DNA of 64,000 bases. Source: Actinacidiphila sp. DG2A-62 (GTDB lineage Bacteria; Actinomycetota; Actinomycetes; Streptomycetales; Streptomycetaceae). Below the pieces are notes generated by a model that saw only the letters and a program-made list of their open reading frames with translations, ran no database searches and was not told the origin of the DNA. The position numbers and the translations under genes were made by a program. Positions 18,196 through 27,594 of the stretch are shown here, piece by piece (within the stretch, counting starts at the first letter, position 1; each line of letters begins with the position of its first letter). The stretch covers positions 682,001 through 746,000 of the forward strand of contig NZ_JAYMGI010000002.1 in assembly GCF_035825295.1 (NCBI RefSeq), in the 5' to 3' direction.

Positions 18196-18886
18196 GTGAT
18201 CCTTCGAGCCGACACGAAGCGTTCGACGGCGAACCGGCTGATGCTGGTCGAGGACGACCGGGAGACCGCGGACATGCTGGTGGAGCTCTTCACCGCGGAG
18301 GACTACCTGGTCGACGTGGCGCACGACGGCCACCGCGGCCTGCACCTGGGCCTGCAGCCGGCAGCATCAGGTGATGGTCATCGACCGGATGCTGCCGGGC
18401 ATCGACGGACTGAGCCTGGTACGGCGGCTGCGCCGGGCCGGCGTGGCCACCCGCGTGCTGGTGCTCTCCGCGCTGGGCCAGCTGGACGAGCGGGTCGAGG
18501 GGCTCGACGCGGGCGCGGACGACTACCTGGTCAAGCCGTTCGAGGCCGACGAACTCCTGGCCAGGGTACGGGCGTTGCACCGGCGCGACCTGTCGGACGC
18601 CGAGCTGCTCCCGCTGGGGGCCGCGCAGCTGGACGTGGCGCTGCGGGAGGTCGTGCTGGCCGACGGGCGGCGGATCGAGCTGTCCTTACGGGAGTCCGCG
18701 CTGCTGCGGGTGCTGGCGGAGGAGCCGCGGAGCGTGCACGAGCGCGCCGAGCTGCGGGCGCGCGTCTTCCCCGACACCTCCGCCGAGTCCATCGTCGACA
18801 CCTACGTCTACTACCTGCGCCGCAAGCTCGGCCGGGACGTGGTCCGCACGGTGCACGGCCGCGGCTACCAGATGGGGACGGCGTGA
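18196..18886 (+). pseudogene. OmpR-family response regulator, frameshifted
   Basis: The receiver domain begins in one frame (LMLVEDDRETADMLVELF) and continues in the next (MVIDRMLPGIDGLSLVRRLR, then GADDYLVKPFEADELLARVR and a winged helix ending RTVHGRGYQMGTA). The break is at about 18357-18361, within CAGCCGGCAG, and looks like one extra base. After correction all receiver landmarks are present: acidic DD, phosphoacceptor Asp in IDRMLPG and Lys in KPF, for about 229 residues. GTG at 18196 is chosen for the upstream GGAGG; ATG at 18241 is an alternative. It overlaps the histidine kinase start as GTGA, so the pair is coupled. Signal and regulon are unknown. Confidence 0.85.
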
Positions 18887-20223
18887 GGCCCGCGGCGCTC
18901 GCCGCCCGCAGGTCCGGCCGGCCCGCCCCGGCGCGGCGCGGCCTGTCGCGCGCCCAGTGGTCGATCACGCTGCGGATCTCCGCGGTGATGTCGGTGATCA
19001 TCCTGCTGATCGGCGTCATCGTCTACTGCGTGATGCTGTTCGCCCAGCGCGCGGACGCCGAGCGGGACACGCAGTGGGGTGTCGAGCACAACACCGTGGA
19101 GAGCCCGCCGGTGTGCGTGTTCATGATCATCGAGGAGAATGGGGTGGTGACCCGGACCCCGGGCACGCCCCGCGGCCTCCCTGTCCGCTCCAGCATGGAC
19201 GCGGTCCGCGCCGGAGCGGCCCCGATCCTCCAGCGGGTGACCAGGGACGGCGAGCCGTACACGGTGCGCACCGCGCGGCGGGGTTCGCAGGTCGTGCAGG
19301 CGGCGTACGGCGAGCGGTTCCAGCGCGCCGACCGCGACCACCTGCTGACGGCCTTCGCGGCGGCCGAGGGCGTCGGGCTGCTGCTGGTCGCCCTGGCCAG
19401 CGGGATGCTGGCGCGGCGGGCGATGACCCCGCTGGCGGAGGCGCTGGAGCGGCAGCGGCGGTTCGTCGCCGACGCCAGCCACGAGCTGCGCACGCCGCTG
19501 ACCCAACTGCACACCCGCGCCCAGCTGCTGGCCCGGCGCTCCGACGCGGCCGGGCCCGGGGCGCTGTCGGCGGACCTGCGCCGGCTGGTGGCGGGGACCC
19601 GGCAGCTCGGCGAGGTCATCGACGACCTGCTGCTGTCGGCGCAGCTGTCCTCCTCGCCGTCCGGCCCCCGCGCCCTGGTCGATCTCGACGGCCTCGCGCG
19701 GGAGGCGGTGGCGGCGGAGGACGCGCGGGCGCAGGCGGCGGGGGTGTCGGTGCGGCTGCGCAGCGGCCCGGGGCGGCACGTGGTCGCCGGCACCGCCTCG
19801 GCGCTGCGCCGGGTGATCGCCGGGCTGCTGGACAACGCGCTGGCGCACACCCCGGCGGGCGGCGAGGTCACGGTGACGCTGGACGCCCTCGGCGCGGACA
19901 CCGTGCGGCTGACCGTGCGCGACGACGGCACGGGGTTCGATCCGCGGGAGGCCGAGCGCATCTTCGAGCGGTTCGCCCGCGCGTCCGGCGGGCAGGACGG
20001 CGGACGCCGCTTCGGGCTCGGCCTGGCGCTGGCCCGCGAGGTGGTCGAGGCGCATCGGGGCCGCATCACCGCAGAGGGGAAGCTGGGCGAGGGCGCGCTG
20101 TTCACGGTGGAACTGCCGGCGGCCCGGTCGTCCGCCGACGCGGTCCCGCGCCGACGCCCCGGGGCGCCCGCGGGCGCTTCCGGCGCCGCGGACGAGCGCA
20201 GGCCCGGCGCCTTCCGCCGCTGA
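18883..20223 (+). CDS. Two-component sensor histidine kinase
   Basis: A 446-residue membrane kinase. A first helix (SVIILLIGVIVYCVMLF, about residues 33-49) and a second (GVGLLLVALASGML, about residues 163-176) flank an extracytoplasmic sensor of about 110 residues. There follow a short HAMP-like linker, the H-box DASHELRTPLTQL with phosphorylated His200, the N-box LLDNALAHTP and G-boxes DDGTGFD and GLGLALAREVVEAHRG. GTG at 18883 overlaps the regulator stop. The C-terminus is a disordered Arg/Ala-rich tail. The small sensor and lack of PAS domains suggest an envelope signal; nothing shows which. Confidence 0.93.
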   Translation: MRPAALAARRSGRPAPARRGLSRAQWSITLRISAVMSVIILLIGVIVYCVMLFAQRADAERDTQWGVEHNTVESPPVCVFMIIEENGVVTRTPGTPRGLPVRSSMDAVRAGAAPILQRVTRDGEPYTVRTARRGSQVVQAAYGERFQRADRDHLLTAFAAAEGVGLLLVALASGMLARRAMTPLAEALERQRRFVADASHELRTPLTQLHTRAQLLARRSDAAGPGALSADLRRLVAGTRQLGEVIDDLLLSAQLSSSPSGPRALVDLDGLAREAVAAEDARAQAAGVSVRLRSGPGRHVVAGTASALRRVIAGLLDNALAHTPAGGEVTVTLDALGADTVRLTVRDDGTGFDPREAERIFERFARASGGQDGGRRFGLGLALAREVVEAHRGRITAEGKLGEGALFTVELPAARSSADAVPRRRPGAPAGASGAADERRPGAFRR

Positions 20224-20380
20224 GCCGCCCGCGCGCCCGTGCTGCCGAACGCCGCGCCGTCCGCCGACCACCCGCGCGCACGCTGCCGCACGCCGCCTCC
20301 TCCCCCGCACGCCGCCTCCGCCGCCGCCCCTCCGCCGCCGCACGCCCCTGCGCCACCGAACGCCGTGCGCCGGCGGCCGT

Positions 20381-21333
20381 TCACGCCGCTCCCGCGCCCA
20401 CCGGCCGGACGCCTCGGGCCGCAAGGCCGGCGGGGTGCGCGGGTAGCGGGCCAGCGCCTGCTCGTCGAGGCTCTCCGCGAGCGCGGCCAGGGGCGAGCCC
20501 GGGGCCCAGGCCAGCGACGTACGGTGCCGGAGCCGGCCGTCGACCACCTGCTTCAGCAGCAGCCCCGGGCGGTACGCGCCCGGCCCGGTGAAGGCGCCGA
20601 CCGCGCTCCCCGCGCCGACGATCGCCGCCGCGGTCGCCGGGTCCGCGCCGAAGTAGCGGAAGCGTGGGGTGAACCCGGCCCGTTCGCAGGCGATCCGCAG
20701 GCTCAGGCCGAGGCCGTCGGAGCGCTCGCCCGGCGCGACCCAGGTCTCCTCGGCCAGGTCCTCCAGGCAGATCCGCGGCCGGCGGGCCAGCCGGTGCCCG
20801 GGGGCCATGCCGATGAGCACCGGCTCCGTGCCGAGGTCGCGCACCGCGAGCCCGCGGACCTTCGGCGGCGTGACGTCGGGGAACTCGCTGACCACCGCGA
20901 GCGCGATCCGTCCGGCCCGCAGCAGGTCCAGGACCGCCTGGGAGGAGGGCTCCAGGTACGTCACCTGCTCGTGCTGCGGCAGCAGGTCCCGCACCATCGC
21001 CGCGATCACCGGCACCCAGGAGCCGTCCACCCCGCCGAGCGCCACCGCCTGCGCGGGCTCCGCCGACCGGGCCAGCGCCCGCGACGTGGACAGCAGCTCG
21101 CCGAAGCCGTCGAGCAGTTCCCTGGCCCTGCCCAGGACATGGACGCCCAGCTCGGTCGGGACCACGCCGTCCGGCCGCCGCCGGAACAGCGGCCCGCCGA
21201 ACTCCTGCTCGATCCGCCGCAGTTGCGCGGTCAGTCCGGGCTGCGCGATCTGCAGCGCGGCGGCCGCGCGGCTGATGCTGCCCGACTCGGCCACCGTGAG
21301 CACGATCCGCAGATGGCGCAGTCCCATGTCCAT
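20381..21333 (-). CDS. LysR family transcriptional regulator, 3' end uncertain
   Basis: The N-terminal winged helix is clear (LRHLRIVLTVAESGSISRAAAALQIAQPGLTAQLRRIE is the LysR helix-turn-helix region, residues 5-42) and is followed by a substrate-binding domain to about residue 300 (ALARYPRTPPAL). The reading frame has no stop where the family ends: it stays open to 18865, antisense to the kinase. A one-base deletion near 20400 would bring the TGA at 20381-20383 into use, so that end is given. Start ATG is 21333. LysR proteins bind T-N11-A dyads; the ATAAC-N6-GTTAT elements at 22182 and 60590 fit, making this the best candidate regulator of the aminobenzoate and nitrosuccinate genes. Confidence 0.82.
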
Positions 21334-21491
21334 GTTGTGCCCCAGCGTCCTCTCGCGGCCGGAAGTACCCGATGACGAGCGCGGCGCCGCGGGCGGACGG
21401 GCGAGCCCGTCCGTGCGGCGGTCGACGTGCATGGCGTGCGGACGGCCGGTGCGGCGGCGTGCCGCCCGGCCGGTGGCGGCGGGAACCGCGG

Positions 21492-22097
21492 TCAGCGGTC
21501 CAGCGCGTGCCTGCCGGCGACGAAGACCCGGGCGAGTTCCGCGACGCGGCGCCCGAGGTGTTCCGCGGTCGCGAGGTCGGACTTGTGCACCGCGCCCGTT
21601 CTCTCGTCCACGTTCGTCTGCGCCGCGGCGCCGCGGTAGAAGCCGAGGCGATTCATGTCGAATTCGCTGCCGCCCGCGGAGTTCCAGCCGGCCGCCAGGC
21701 CGAGATTGATCCACGTCATGCCGTGCTGCGCGGCGAACGCCGAGAAGTAATCCAGGGTGCCGGACTTGTCTCCGGCCATCGACCCGGAGTTGGTGAACCC
21801 GGCCGCGAGCTTGTCCTGCCATCTGCGGGTGAACCACCGTCTGCCGCTGGCCTCGGCGAAGGCGTGGAACGGCGCGGAGGCCGTGCCCATGTAGGTCGGC
21901 GCGCCGAAGACGATGGCGTCGGCGTCGTCCAGCCGGTGCCAGAGCGCCGGCGTGATGCGGTCGACCGGGACGTCGAGGACCTCGGTGTGCCGTTCCCGGG
22001 CCGCCCCGGCCCGTACGGCTTCCGCCAGTCTGACGGTGTGGCCGCGTCCGCCGTGAAAGGCGATGGCGATGTGTACCCGTTCGGTAGGAGCCGTCAC
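21492..22097 (-). CDS. Flavodoxin-like NAD(P)H-dependent oxidoreductase
   Basis: A 201-residue protein resembling the WrbA/flavodoxin-like FMN family: IAIAFHGGRGHTVRLAEAV is the phosphate-binding loop at residues 9-27, FGAPTYMGTASAPFHAFAEA is the conserved middle motif, and LAAGFTNSGSMAGDKSGTL the flavin-contacting segment. GTG at 22097 follows GAGGAG. It is divergent from the aminobenzoate operon and convergent with nothing; a shared regulatory region of 200 bp separates it from the GriI-like gene. It could supply reduced flavin or reduce quinones or nitroso/diazo intermediates of the neighbouring pathway; that is inference from position. Confidence 0.85.
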   Translation of the reverse strand: MTAPTERVHIAIAFHGGRGHTVRLAEAVRAGAARERHTEVLDVPVDRITPALWHRLDDADAIVFGAPTYMGTASAPFHAFAEASGRRWFTRRWQDKLAAGFTNSGSMAGDKSGTLDYFSAFAAQHGMTWINLGLAAGWNSAGGSEFDMNRLGFYRGAAAQTNVDERTGAVHKSDLATAEHLGRRVAELARVFVAGRHALDR

Positions 22098-22160
22098 ACC
22101 AGTCTCCTCGAAAAGCACGGTTGCAAATCCCGATGCAGCTGACCACAGCCTGCCAGACGT

Positions 22161-22179
22161 ATCTCAGAAAAATCTCAGA
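22161..22179 (+). promoter_or_regulatory. Paired direct repeats with 11-bp period
   Basis: ATCTCAG occurs twice with starts 11 bp apart (22161 and 22172). Heptamer direct repeats on one helix face are the usual form of SARP activator sites. It is a weak observation, but it lies next to the LysR-type dyad upstream of the biosynthetic operon. Confidence 0.35.
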
Positions 22180-22181
22180 GC

Positions 22182-22214
22182 GCCATAACGGCCGGGTTAT
22201 CGAGTTCCGATATG
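22182..22214. promoter_or_regulatory. LysR-type dyad element, copy 1
   Basis: It contains ATAAC (22185-22189), six bases and GTTAT (22196-22200), a T-N11-A dyad, followed by TCG and a TATG at 22211-22214. It matches the element at 60590-60622 at 25 of 33 positions by hand alignment. It lies 82 bp before the GriI-like gene and 84 bp before the divergent flavodoxin-like gene. Confidence 0.7.
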
Positions 22215-22296
22215 CGCGCACTTTCTTCCGGTCGTGCGAGGCTGAACGAGGTGATCAGCCAGCGGGGGCTCACCTTTTTGAGAGGCATACCGAAGA

Positions 22297-23103
22297 ATGA
22301 CCGATTTCGGTAAAACATTACGCATGCGACGGCTGTCGCCGGCCGGTGACGGTAAATTCCTCTTCGTCCCGCTCGACCACAGCGTCTCCGACGGGCCGGT
22401 GGTGCCGCGGGCGGGCTGGGAGGAGCTGGTCAGGGCCCTGGTGGACGGCGGCGCGGACGCGGTGGTGGTGCACAAGGGCCGGGCCCGCACCATCGCTCCC
22501 GAACTCCTGGGCCGCTGCGGCCTGGTGGTGCACCTGAGCGCCGGCACCGGGCACGCCGCCGACGCCGACGCCAAGGTCCTCGTCGGGGAGGTCGAGGAGG
22601 CAGTGCGGCTGGGCGCGGACGCGGTGAGCGTGCACGTCAACCTCGGCTCGGACACCGAGCACCGGCAGTTGCGGGACCTCGGCGCGGTCGCGGCCTCCTG
22701 CGACGCCTGGAGCATGCCGCTGCTGGCCATGATCTACCCCAGAGGGCCGAGGATCGCCGACCCGCACGACCCGGTGCTGCTCGCGCACGCGGTGAACATC
22801 GCCGCGGACCTGGGCGCCGACCTGGTCAAGACGTCGGTGGCGCTGCCGCGCGAGCGGATGGCCGAGGTGGTGGACAGCTGTCCGATCCCGGTGCTGGCCG
22901 CCGGCGGGCCGCCCGACGGCTCCGACCTCATCGGCCACGCGACCTCCCTGATGCTGGCCGGCTGCAGCGGCCTGGCCGTCGGCCGCCGCGTCTTCTCCTC
23001 GTCCTCGCCCTCCTGGCTGACCGCACGACTCGCCGCGGTGGTCCACGCGGCGGAGCCCGGACCGACCACCCGCCCCTCGACGATCGCGACAGGTGCCTCA
23101 TGA
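22297..23103 (+). CDS. griI: 2-amino-4,5-dihydroxy-6-oxo-heptanoate-7-phosphate synthase, GriI type
   Basis: A 268-residue class I aldolase of the DhnA/FbaB fold. GriI joins aspartate semialdehyde to dihydroxyacetone phosphate to make the C7N precursor of 3,4-AHBA. Landmarks are LFVPLDHSVSDGP (residues 22-34), DAVVVHKGRAR, MPLLAMIYPRGPR and the Schiff-base Lys in ADLVKTSVALP, with the phosphate-binding GCSGLAVGRRVF near the C-terminus. It overlaps the GriH-like gene by 4 nt (ATGA), as in grixazone-type clusters. The archaeal aromatic-acid enzyme (ADH synthase) is a homologue, but the pairing with GriH and lack of other shikimate genes argue for 3,4-AHBA. Confidence 0.93.
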   Translation: MTDFGKTLRMRRLSPAGDGKFLFVPLDHSVSDGPVVPRAGWEELVRALVDGGADAVVVHKGRARTIAPELLGRCGLVVHLSAGTGHAADADAKVLVGEVEEAVRLGADAVSVHVNLGSDTEHRQLRDLGAVAASCDAWSMPLLAMIYPRGPRIADPHDPVLLAHAVNIAADLGADLVKTSVALPRERMAEVVDSCPIPVLAAGGPPDGSDLIGHATSLMLAGCSGLAVGRRVFSSSSPSWLTARLAAVVHAAEPGPTTRPSTIATGAS

Positions 23104-24138
23104 AGTTCGCATGGATCGATCTGCGCGCAGTGCCGCAGTCACAGCTGGAGTCCGTCGTCGACGCCGCCGTGCACGCACGGGTGCAGGGCGTGATCTCCGA
23201 CGACCAGGGACTGCTGCAGGCACTGCCCCCCACCGTCACCGGCATCACGCCCACCGTGCTGACCGACGAGGAGGGGCTGCACGCCCTCGGCCCCGACGCC
23301 GTCGGCTGGGTCGACGTGGCCGACGACCGGACCCTGCGGCTGGCGTGCGCCGCCGCGGTGGCCCTGCCGGCCACCGTGGTCCGCTTCGCCGACCCGACCA
23401 AGATCCCGCTGGAGATCGTGCTCGCCGCCGACCGCTCGGCCGGCAAGCTGGTCACCGTCTGCGCGGACCTCCAGGAGGCGGCGATCGTCCTGGACGTGCT
23501 GGAACGCGGCTCGGACGGCGTGCTGCTCGCCCCGGCCGACGCCGCCGAGGTCTTCGCGCTGACCCGGCTGCTGGAGGCCGCCATCCCGCAGCTGGACCTG
23601 ACCACGCTGACCGTCGACGGGATCGAGCACCACGGGCTCGGCGACCGGGTGTGCGTGGACACGTGCAGCCACTTCGCCGAGGACGAGGGGATCCTCGTCG
23701 GCTCGTACTCCACCGGGTTCATCCTGTGCTGCAGCGAGACGCACCCGCTGCCGTACATGCCGACGCGTCCGTTCCGGGTGAACGCCGGGGCCCTGCACTC
23801 CTACGTGCTGGGCCCGGACAACCGGACCAACTACCTCAGCGAGCTGCGCTCCGGCAGCACCACGCTGGCCGTCGACTCCCAGGGCAGGGCCCGGCGGGTG
23901 GTGGTCGGCCGGGCCAAGATGGAGTCGCGGCCGCTGCTGACGATCACCGCCCGTTCCGGGGACGGCGTCGTGGTGAGCCTGACCGTGCAGGACGACTGGC
24001 ACGTGCGGGTGCTCGGGCCCGGCGGCAAGGTCCTCAACGTCACCGAGCTGAAGCAGGGCGACGAGCTGCTCGGGTACCTGGCCACCGACCAGCGGCACGT
24101 CGGCTTCCCCATCGGCGAGTTCTGCAAGGAGGCCCGAG
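23100..24138 (+). CDS. griH: 3,4-AHBA synthase, GriH type (3-dehydroquinate synthase II family), stop codon missing
   Basis: About 346 residues match the archaeal-type dehydroquinate synthase/GriH family, which cyclises and aromatises the GriI product to 3-amino-4-hydroxybenzoate. Conserved stretches are FAWIDLRAVP (residues 3-12), VRFADPTKIPLEIVLAA, VGSYSTGFILCCSETHPLPYMPTRPFRVNAGALHSY (from about residue 201) and HVGFPIGEFCKEA at the end. No stop follows: the frame stays open to 26225. The codon after KEA is CGA directly before GATGG; one T in place of C would give TGA and the expected junction with the next ATG at 24139. A sequence error or recent stop loss is likely. The end given is the expected one. 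Confidence 0.88.
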
Positions 24139-25929
24139 ATGGCCCCGGACATCCGGGCGCTGGTCGACCGGCTGCTCGGCGCCCACCCCGGCGACCTGCC
24201 GTGCCTGGTGTACGGCGACCACGGCCAGAGCCGCGCCGAGGTCGCGGCCGCGGTGGACTTCGAGGCCGCGGTCTTCGCCGCGCACGGGATCGGCGAGGGC
24301 GCCACGGTCATGCTCCAGGTGCCGCCGAGCTACACCCAGGTGCACGTGCTGCTCGCGCTGTGGCGGCTCGGCGCGCAGGTGATGCTGGTCGACCACCGGC
24401 TCAAGCCGCCGGAGGTGGAGGCGCTGCGGGCGCTGTGCCGGCCGCAGTTCATGGTCTCCACCGGCGTCCCCGGCGGCTCGCTGATGCGCTTCGAGGCCCA
24501 GTACGAACTGGTCACCAGCCGGCGCGCGGACGGCCGGGCCTCGGCCACCGCGCACGTCCTGGTGCAGTTCAGCTCCGGCTCGACCGGGTCGCCCAAGGTG
24601 ATCGGGCGGACCGCGGCCTCGCTGTCGGACGAGATCGACCGGTTCGCCGCGCTCCCGGGGATGCCGGCGCGGGGCGAGCGGCTGCTGCTGCTCAGCTCCA
24701 CCGCGCACAGCTTCGGCCTGCTCGCGGGGCTGCTGCACTCGCTGCTGGCGGGGGTCACCGTGGTCTTCGCGCGGCGGGTGTCGGCCCGCGACATGCTGGC
24801 CGCCGCCGCGCAGCACGAGGTGCACGCGGTGTTCGGCACGCCGTTCCACTACGAGGTGCTGGGCACCGCCCAGGAGCCGCCCGCGCTGCCCTCGCTGCGG
24901 GTCGCGGTCTCCGGCGGCGAGCTGATGCCGCCCGAGACCGCCGAGCGCTTCGAGCGGCGCTTCGGAGTGCCGGTCGGCGAGTCGTACGGGACCACCGAGA
25001 CCGGCGTCATCGCGATGGACGTCAGCGGCGCCTCGCGGCCCTCGGTGGGCCCCGCGGCCCCCGGCGTGGTGCTGCGGGTCCGCGACGGCGAGCTGGAGGT
25101 CCTGCTGCCCGAGGGCTCGCCGTACCTGCACGGGTCGGCCGGCGAGCGGTACGCCGACGGCTGGCTGCTCACCCGCGACCGCGCGCGGATCGACGCGGCC
25201 GGCGGCGTGCACCTGCTGGGCCGCGGCGACTCCCTGGTGGTCGTCGGCGGGCTGAAGCTGGATCTCGTCGAGGTCGAGGACGTGCTGCGGCTGCATCCGT
25301 CGGTCACCGCGGTGGTGGTCGTGCACGCCGGCGCCACCGAGGCGTACGTGTCGGCGGCGGACGGGGACGCGGCGCTCGAAGGGGAGCTGCTGCGCTGGTG
25401 CCGCGACCGGCTGGCCGACTACAAGGTGCCCCGGGTGGTGCGCGTCGTGCCCGACCTGCCGCGCACCTCCAACGGCAAGCTCGTCCGCCGCCGCGACGTG
25501 CTGCACGCACTGCCCGGCTCGGGCTGCCCCCCACCAGCCCGGCACGGGCCGACCCCCGACCGCATCCGGGCCGCGCCCCCGCCGGGCAGCGGCCGACATC
25601 CCCGGGCGCCGGGCACGGCGCCCGGCCCCCACTCCACGCGCAGAAGGGCCCGCACCATGCAGACGGATGTGCACCAGGAGATCCGCGCCTTCGTGCTCAG
25701 CACCATCACCGAGGACATGAACCTGCCGCTCGACACCGACCGCGTGACCGACGACAGCCCGCTGGGCACCGGCGGCATCGACCTGGACTCGCTGAGCCTG
25801 ATCGAGCTGGCGCTGCGTCTGGAGCGCCGGTTCGGGGTGGAGTTCCCGGACGACGACATCGAGCCGGTGGGCGCGATGAAGCTCGGCGACCTGGTCCAGG
25901 ACGTCGTACGACGGGGCGCCACCGCATGA
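24139..25929 (+). CDS. Adenylate-forming enzyme fused to acyl/aryl carrier protein
   Basis: Residues 1-460 are an ANL-superfamily adenylation domain with A3 VQFSSGSTGSPKV, A5 GESYGTTETG, A7 LLTRDRARI, A8 GRGDSLVVVGGLKLDLVEVE and A10 TSNGKLVRR with the catalytic Lys. After a Pro/Arg-rich stretch of about 45 residues comes a carrier domain (residues 507-596) with phosphopantetheine Ser in DLDSLSL. The linker translates like an intergenic region, and ATG at 25657 with AGAAGGG upstream could start a separate carrier gene, so a lost stop between two genes is possible. The likely role is activation of 3,4-AHBA and loading on the carrier, as in manumycin- and avenalumate-type pathways. Confidence 0.85.
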   Translation: MAPDIRALVDRLLGAHPGDLPCLVYGDHGQSRAEVAAAVDFEAAVFAAHGIGEGATVMLQVPPSYTQVHVLLALWRLGAQVMLVDHRLKPPEVEALRALCRPQFMVSTGVPGGSLMRFEAQYELVTSRRADGRASATAHVLVQFSSGSTGSPKVIGRTAASLSDEIDRFAALPGMPARGERLLLLSSTAHSFGLLAGLLHSLLAGVTVVFARRVSARDMLAAAAQHEVHAVFGTPFHYEVLGTAQEPPALPSLRVAVSGGELMPPETAERFERRFGVPVGESYGTTETGVIAMDVSGASRPSVGPAAPGVVLRVRDGELEVLLPEGSPYLHGSAGERYADGWLLTRDRARIDAAGGVHLLGRGDSLVVVGGLKLDLVEVEDVLRLHPSVTAVVVVHAGATEAYVSAADGDAALEGELLRWCRDRLADYKVPRVVRVVPDLPRTSNGKLVRRRDVLHALPGSGCPPPARHGPTPDRIRAAPPPGSGRHPRAPGTAPGPHSTRRRARTMQTDVHQEIRAFVLSTITEDMNLPLDTDRVTDDSPLGTGGIDLDSLSLIELALRLERRFGVEFPDDDIEPVGAMKLGDLVQDVVRRGATA

Positions 25930-26225
25930 CGGCGGCGCCGGGGTCCGGGCAGCGTCCCGGGCAGCCGATCACCGCGGACGCGGTGCGCGAGCTGCTGTCC
26001 GACCCGAAGCTCTTCGCGGGGCTGCCGCCCGGGCTCGACGACGACGCCGAGATCGCGCTCGACTCGCTCGGGCTGGTGTGGTTCCTGCACCAGGTGGAGC
26101 TGCGGTACGGGCTGGTGATCGAGCCGCAGGAGGAGTTCTTCGCGGACTTCACCTCGGTGCGGCGGATCACCGCGTACCTCACCGCGTATCTGGCGGACGC
26201 CGGCGGACCGGGCGGGCGCCCGTGA
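25926..26225 (+). CDS. Acyl carrier protein
   Basis: A 99-residue carrier protein with the phosphopantetheine Ser in EIALDSLGLVWFLHQVE (about residue 43). The N-terminal 15 residues are Gly/Pro-rich. ATG at 25926 overlaps the previous stop (ATGA), and its stop overlaps the ketosynthase start (GTGA). Having a second carrier next to a loading domain suggests one holds the aryl starter and the other the malonyl extender, or that they hold successive intermediates. Confidence 0.9.
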   Translation: MTAAPGSGQRPGQPITADAVRELLSDPKLFAGLPPGLDDDAEIALDSLGLVWFLHQVELRYGLVIEPQEEFFADFTSVRRITAYLTAYLADAGGPGGRP

Positions 26226-27594
26226 CCGGCGGGGTGGTGGTGACCGGGTTCGGGGTCCGCACGGCGTTCGGCGCCGGCGCGGACGCCGTGCGCGACGGCG
26301 TCTTCGACGGCCGGCCCGCGTTCGCGCGATCACCCGTTTCGACACCGGCCCGTACCGCACCGGCGTGGCCGCGACCAGCGGTCCGGCAGCGCCGCTGCGG
26401 GAGGTGCTGGCCGAGACCGCCTGGGCGGCGGTGGCCATGGCCGGGCTGCCGGCGGGAGCGTCCGCCGCCGTCCTGGTCGGCACGGCGGGCGACTTCACCG
26501 GCCTGACCCGGTACTGGCGGGCCGCCGCCGCGGGCAGTGTGGTCGACGCGGCAGGCACAGTCGGCGCGGCAGGCAGAGTCGGCGCGGCAGGCAGAGTCGG
26601 CGCGGCGGACGGAGACATCCGGCGGGCCGCAGGCACGGGCGGCTTCGAGAGCGCGGGCGGCGTGGCGACGGCGTACCGCGTCGGGGCCGCGGGCGGCGCG
26701 GGCGTCGCGGGGAGCGCGCTCAGCGGCCCGGCGGGCGCGCTCGGCGTCGAGAGCGCGGGCGGCGTCGAGGACGCGGGCGGCGTCGCGGAGACCGTGCCGG
26801 CGTGGCAGGCCGCCGCGCTCGGGGAGGCGCTCGGCGTGAAGGGCCCGCGGATCGCGTTCACCAACGCGTGCGTCGCCTCCGCCACGGCGGTCGCGCACGG
26901 CTGCCGGCTGATCGCGTCCGGTCGCGCCAAGACCGTGGTCTGCGCCGGCGCGTATCTGGTGGAGGAGGAGAACCTGGCCAAGTTCGGCTCGGGGTTCGCG
27001 CTGTCGGGCGAGGGGACGATGCGGCCCTTCTCCGCCGACCGCAGCGGGCTGCTGCTCGGCGACGGCGCCGGCGCCGTGGTGCTGGAGTCGGCCGCCGGCG
27101 CGCGGCGCCGCGGCGCGCGGGCGCTGGCCGCGCTGACCGGGTGGGGCGCGGCCTCCGACGCCCACCACGTCGCGCGCCCGCACCCGCGGGGCGCGGGGCT
27201 GGCCGCCGCGGCCGCGCGGGCGCTGCGCGTCGCCGGCGGCCCGCGGGTCGACTACGTCAACGCGCACGGGACCGCGACCCGGCACAACGACCCCGCCGAG
27301 ACGCTGGGGGTGCGCGCGGTCCTCGGCACGGGGGCGGACCGCGTGCCGGTCAGCTCGACCAAGAGCACCACCGGGCACCTGCTGGAGGCCTCCGGGGTGG
27401 TCGAGCTGGTGATCACCCTGCTCGCGGTGCGGGACGGCGTGCTGCCGCCGACCGCCGGCTTCACCGGTCCCGATCCGGCGTGCGATCTGGACTACGTGCC
27501 CAACCGGCCGCGCCGGGCGGACATCCGCACGGCGCTCTCCCTCAACGCCGCGTTCGGCGGCGCCAACACCGCGCTCGTCGTGGAGCGGGCATGA
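26222..27594 (+). pseudogene. Beta-ketoacyl synthase (FabF-like), frameshifted
   Basis: The start VTGGVVVTGFGVRTAFG is in one frame and the rest (ITRFDTGPYRTGVAATSG onward) in another; a one-base deletion at 26327-26329 explains it. After correction the protein has about 457 residues with the full triad: Cys in TNACVASATAVAHG, His in NAHGTATRHND and His in STKSTTGHLLEASG. It should condense an aryl-carrier thioester with malonyl-carrier. Between the N-terminal part and the active-site Cys there is an abnormal Gly/Ala/Val-rich insert of about 70 residues that includes an 18-bp tandem repeat. It is embedded in an operon of 4-nt overlaps. Confidence 0.88.
26542..26613 (+). repeat. 18-bp coding tandem repeat in ketosynthase
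   Basis: Four units starting at 26542, 26560, 26578 and 26596. The middle two are identical (GTCGGCGCGGCAGGCAGA); the outer two differ at a few bases. They encode VGAAGR-type hexapeptides inside the atypical insert. Confidence 0.85.

Noticed and set aside
22297..24138. Archaeal-type shikimate entry for primary metabolism
   Set aside because: Streptomycetes use DAHP synthase and AroB; the gene pair is followed by carrier and ketosynthase genes, favouring 3,4-AHBA.
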